A stretch of DNA of 64,000 nucleotides, taken from NCBI GenBank assembly GCA_963848675.1, contig CAWKEY010000023.1, forward strand, positions 248,001 to 312,000, written 5' to 3'. Position 1 is the first letter of the stretch; every line of letters begins with the position of its first letter. This document shows positions 61,313 through 64,000 of this stretch, one piece after another. The translations under genes and the position numbers were made by a program. The notes below the pieces were generated by a model that had not been told where the DNA came from, did not search any database, and worked only from the letters and a program-made list of their open reading frames with translations. Source of the stretch: CAWKEY01 sp963848675. GTDB taxonomy: Bacteria; Pseudomonadota; Gammaproteobacteria; Methylococcales; Methylomonadaceae.

Positions 61313-62433
61313 GATTTATTTTTGTACACCACTTTATAGATCACACCGAGCGTATCATCGGAGATCAGCAGGCTGCCATCGGGCAATTCCAGAACATCGA
61401 CGGGGCGGCCAAGCACCTTGCCGTCTTTGGTCAGCCAGCCGTCAATAAACACCTGCTCCGAAACCGGTTTGCCCTGTTTAAATTTAACTAACGCAATGCG
61501 GTAACCCTGTGGTTCAGAACGATTCCAGGAGCCATGCTGGGCAACAAACAATTGATTTTTATATTCAGAAGGAAACTGCTTGCCCTGATAAAAGCGCATG
61601 CCCAAAGGCGCCATGTGAGCTTTAAACTTCCAGGCCGGCGCAGTAAATTCGCGGCATTTTCTACCGCCAGCAAGCTCGGGATCAGGCACATCGCCGCCAT
61701 GGCAATAAGGATAACCAAAATGCTCGCCTTTTTCAGACCACTGGTTCAATTCATCCGCAGGCAGATCATCGCCTAAATAATCACGGCCGTTTTCGGTAAA
61801 AAACAGCGCTTTCGTACCCGGCTCCCAGTCGAAGCCGACCGTATTGCGGATGCCATGGCCGATAATCTCGAAATCAGTGCCATCGGCATTCAGCCGGACC
61901 AAGGAAGCGTAAATGTCCTTTTGGGGATTGCAGATATTACAGGGCGCGCCAACCGCCGTGTACAGCTTGCCATCCGGGCCAAAACGCAGATATTTCCAGC
62001 CATGATGCTGATCCGAGGGCAATTGATCGTAGACCACAGCCGGTTTGGGCGGGTCAAGCAAGTGTCCTGTAATCCGGTCAAATCGAATAATGCGATTGAC
62101 TTCCGCCACATACAGCGCGCCGTCTTTGTAGGCCACGCCGTTAGGCATGTATAAACCGGTCGCGATAAAATATCGCTTGTCGGCCACGCCGTCAGCATCC
62201 AAATCCTGCACGGCATAGACGTTCCCTGCCCGCCCCGTGCCGACAAACACCACACCGTTGTCGGCCAAGGCCAGGCTGCGGGCATTAGGCACATTATCGG
62301 CAAAAACCGATACTATAAATCCGAGGGGTAAATGCAGCTGATTGATAACATTCTGATGGCTGTCCGGCTGCGGGAAGGCTAAACCTGCATTTAACAACAG
62401 CAGATTGAACAGCATTATTTTCATAACTGACAT
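61309..62433 (-). CDS. Periplasmic L-sorbosone-dehydrogenase-like beta-propeller
   Basis: The 374-residue precursor has a signal peptide (MKIMLFNLLLLNAGLAFPQ) and a six-bladed propeller with PQQ/soluble glucose dehydrogenase-like motifs: LYVAEVNRIIRFDRITGHLL, SDQHHGWKYLRFGPDGKLYT, RNTVGFDWEPGTKALFFTEN and FVAQHGSWNRSEPQGYRIAL. No CxxCH heme site is present. It probably oxidises a sugar or aldehyde, possibly with PQQ. It shares a transcript with nudF. Confidence 0.82.
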   Translation of the reverse strand: MSVMKIMLFNLLLLNAGLAFPQPDSHQNVINQLHLPLGFIVSVFADNVPNARSLALADNGVVFVGTGRAGNVYAVQDLDADGVADKRYFIATGLYMPNGVAYKDGALYVAEVNRIIRFDRITGHLLDPPKPAVVYDQLPSDQHHGWKYLRFGPDGKLYTAVGAPCNICNPQKDIYASLVRLNADGTDFEIIGHGIRNTVGFDWEPGTKALFFTENGRDYLGDDLPADELNQWSEKGEHFGYPYCHGGDVPDPELAGGRKCREFTAPAWKFKAHMAPLGMRFYQGKQFPSEYKNQLFVAQHGSWNRSEPQGYRIALVKFKQGKPVSEQVFIDGWLTKDGKVLGRPVDVLELPDGSLLISDDTLGVIYKVVYKNKS

Positions 62434-62483
62434 GAGAACTCCCTCCTGAATAAACTTTTCGCTATATTATCACTCTGAAAATC

Positions 62484-62512
62484 GATTGAATTATTTTATT
62501 CAGTCCCCATAG
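62484..62512 (+). promoter_or_regulatory. Sigma32-like (heat-shock) promoter of htpX
   Basis: GATTGAA (62484-62490), 14 nt and CCCCATAG (62505-62512) resemble the RpoH consensus CTTGAAA-N13-15-CCCCATNT. The site is about 40 bp upstream of htpX, whose homologue is stress-induced in E. coli. Confidence 0.65.
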
Positions 62513-62548
62513 TGATGAAACTGTAGTTAAACTTTGAAGGCTTTTACC

Positions 62549-63424
62549 ATGATGCGAATTTTACTTTTTCTAGCAACCAATGTGGCAATCATGATTGTCA
62601 TCAGCATTGTGTTTAACCTGTTAGGCTTGAGCGGCACTTTAGACGCCCAGGGTATCGATCTTAATCTGAATGCCCTATTAGTCATGTCGGCCGTAATCGG
62701 CGTGACCGGCTCGTTGATTTCGTTGGCCATGTCAAAATGGTCGGCGAAAAATGCCATGGGGGTTCATGTGATCGATCAACCGCAAAACCAGACTGAACAA
62801 TGGCTGCTGGGTATTGTCGCCAAGCAGGCCAAACAAGCCGGCATCGGCATGCCCGAAGTCGGCATTTTCCAGACCCCCGAGCCCAACGCCTTTGCCACCG
62901 GCATGAACAGAAACAATGCGCTGGTCGCGGTCAGCACCGGTTTGCTGCATAACATGAATGCCGATGAAGTGGAAGCGGTGGTCGGCCATGAAATCAGCCA
63001 TGTGGCCAACGGCGATATGGTCACCATGGCCTTGATGCAAGGCGTGGTCAACACCTTCGTGTACTTTTTTGCCACTGTAATTGGCCATGTGGTGGACCGT
63101 GTGGTCTTTAAAACCGAGCGCGGCTATGGCCCCGCTTATTACATCACGCAGATAGTTGCCCAAATTGCCCTGGGCATTCTGGCGTCCATGCTGGTCATGT
63201 GGTTCTCCCGTTACCGTGAATTCAGAGCCGATGCGGGCGGCGCCAACCTGGCCGGACGGCAGAAAATGATCAGCGCGCTGCGCGCCCTGCAACGCGGGCA
63301 TGAACCGCAGGATCTGCCCGGTCAACTGGCGGCCTTCGGCATTAATGGCGGCGGCATGAGCAGACTGTTCATGAGCCATCCGCCTCTGGAAGAGCGCATC
63401 GCCGCGCTGCAGAATCAGCAATAA
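62549..63424 (+). CDS. htpX: Membrane-bound zinc metalloprotease HtpX
   Basis: The ATG at 62549 has GAAGG 8 nt upstream; an in-frame TTG at 62534 was rejected. The protein (291 residues) has two N-terminal membrane helices, the zinc motif AVVGHEISHVANGD, a further hydrophobic hairpin (GVVNTFVYFFATVIGHVVDR and IALGILASMLVMWFSRYRE) and SRYREFRADAGGANLAG, which carries the third zinc ligand Glu. HtpX degrades damaged inner-membrane proteins. Confidence 0.95.
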   Translation: MMRILLFLATNVAIMIVISIVFNLLGLSGTLDAQGIDLNLNALLVMSAVIGVTGSLISLAMSKWSAKNAMGVHVIDQPQNQTEQWLLGIVAKQAKQAGIGMPEVGIFQTPEPNAFATGMNRNNALVAVSTGLLHNMNADEVEAVVGHEISHVANGDMVTMALMQGVVNTFVYFFATVIGHVVDRVVFKTERGYGPAYYITQIVAQIALGILASMLVMWFSRYREFRADAGGANLAGRQKMISALRALQRGHEPQDLPGQLAAFGINGGGMSRLFMSHPPLEERIAALQNQQ

Positions 63425-63467
63425 AGGATTGCTTTGAAGCCGGACAGCTCCTGTCCGGCTTTTCCCT

Positions 63468-63698
63468 ATGACTCAACATCAAACCATCCGCTTTTCTCTG
63501 ACTCTTTCTTATGAGCAATACCTCAGGGTGTACCAGGGTATCGCCAAAACCATTACTGTCATCAGCGATGACGGCAGAAGTGTCATTTTTCCAGCCGGCA
63601 ATATCCAGTCTTTTTTGACCAAACAAGGCATCAACGGGCATTTTGAAATGGAATTAACGCCTCAACATAAGTTTCTCGGCATCAAAAAAATCCGTTAA
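63468..63698 (+). CDS. DUF2835 family protein
   Basis: The 76-residue protein matches DUF2835: FSLTLSYEQYLRVYQGIAKT, SDDGRSVIFPAGNIQSFLTK and HFEMELTPQHKFLGIKKI. Members are small soluble beta-rich proteins of unknown role in gammaproteobacteria. It follows htpX by 43 bp. Confidence 0.85.
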   Translation: MTQHQTIRFSLTLSYEQYLRVYQGIAKTITVISDDGRSVIFPAGNIQSFLTKQGINGHFEMELTPQHKFLGIKKIR

Positions 63699-63980
63699 AT
63701 TCTTTTCCGCAGCAGTTGCCGTCAGTCAGCCTCAAAATCCTGATTTTTTGTCAGTGCCGCCGGCCAAAACACATCCATGCGTTTTCAATAAATACAAAGA
63801 CCTAGCTATTTATCGCTGATTTCAGCACGCTTTCTCAAGTATTATTTTCCCTGGTAAACACAATATGTTGTGCTAATATTTTTCTCAATCACTATATATC
63901 GACAAAATAGCTTTTTTCTCAAAACTGATTTTTTTGTTAATTTATAGCCACTTACACCACCACTGCCAGGGACATCATCA
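63699..63980. other. AT-rich intergenic region
   Basis: No gene is seen. An inverted repeat CACAA-TATG-TTGTG (63859-63872) resembles an operator half-site pair upstream of the gene that begins at 63981; this is speculative. Confidence 0.3.
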
Positions 63981-64000
63981 ATGACTGCAAAACTCCATGT
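63981..64000 (+). CDS. Start of an unidentified gene, cut by the window edge
   Basis: An ATG at 63981 opens M-T-A-K-L-H, preceded by AGGGACATCATCA with a possible ribosome-binding site (AGGGA). Only six full codons are visible, so no function can be given. Confidence 0.4.

Noticed and set aside
11976..63872. A shared 13-mer ACAATATGTTGTG inside the IS left end (11976-11988) and upstream of the last gene (63860-63872)
   Set aside because: One short AT-rich match in 64 kb, with no supporting symmetry or context in common, may be chance.
1..64000. CRISPR arrays, rRNA operons or prophage structural genes
   Set aside because: No regularly spaced direct repeats, rRNA-like sequence or phage morphogenesis genes were seen.

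Overview
The window looks like chromosome from a flagellated gammaproteobacterium, most likely a methylotroph or methanotroph related to Methylococcales. The pointers are a formaldehyde-activating-enzyme homologue (56613-57164), a full flgBCDEFGHIJKL rod/hook operon divergent from flgA-flgM-flgN, and typical gammaproteobacterial housekeeping neighbours (surE-pcm, sdhCDAB-sdhE, yciB-yciI-bolA, pqiABC, htpX). The genus is an inference.

Layout. 1-11069: flagellar block. flgL (cut by the window edge) back to flgB lie on the minus strand; flgA, flgM and flgN lie on the plus strand. Sigma54-type promoters sit between the two arms and a near-perfect sigma28 promoter precedes flgM. 11250-11326: tRNA-Arg(CCT). 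11327-25300: accessory region starting right after the tRNA. It holds an IS3 relic, a type I restriction-modification locus (hsdR, an AbrB/PIN toxin-antitoxin pair, hsdM, hsdS, an unknown 292-codon gene), two insertion sequences whose target duplications can be read exactly, a cold-shock-domain membrane protein and broken gene fragments. One IS splits hsdR after codon 22 and the other splits the unknown gene, so the locus is decaying or recently inactivated.

25316-36808: a hydrolase-like lipoprotein, a methyltransferase-like remnant, a DUF1244 gene, yciB/yciI/bolA, a peptidyl-prolyl isomerase, the succinate dehydrogenase operon with the assembly factors SdhE and an SDHAF4-like protein, a YqaA-type membrane protein, pcm, surE and an Smr-domain gene. 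36979-45018: a large secreted glycoside-hydrolase-like protein, divergent from a signalling cluster. That cluster is a GlrK/QseE-like kinase whose phospho-acceptor His is replaced by Arg, a small lipoprotein, a second kinase with a frameshifted start, and an OmpR-type regulator. 45111-47888: a ZnuD-like TonB receptor and zur, each with a Zur-box-like palindrome upstream.

48170-53168: an OmpA lipoprotein with a Tyr/Pro/Gln repeat tail, then an unusual row made of a membrane/coiled-coil protein, an SPFH-like coiled-coil protein, a frameshifted pentapeptide-repeat protein and a CDP-archaeol-synthase-like membrane enzyme. 53322-64000: an exported protein of unknown function, an LTA-synthase-type sulfatase-fold enzyme, the Fae homologue, the split pqiA-pqiA-pqiB-pqiC lipid-transport operon, nudF, a sorbosone-dehydrogenase-like beta-propeller, htpX behind a sigma32-like promoter, a DUF2835 gene and the first codons of one more gene.

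Three separate genes (transposase, second kinase, pentapeptide protein) each need the removal of a single extra base to read through. Either this genome has genuine frameshifts or the sequence contains insertion errors. No rRNA genes and no CRISPR arrays were seen.
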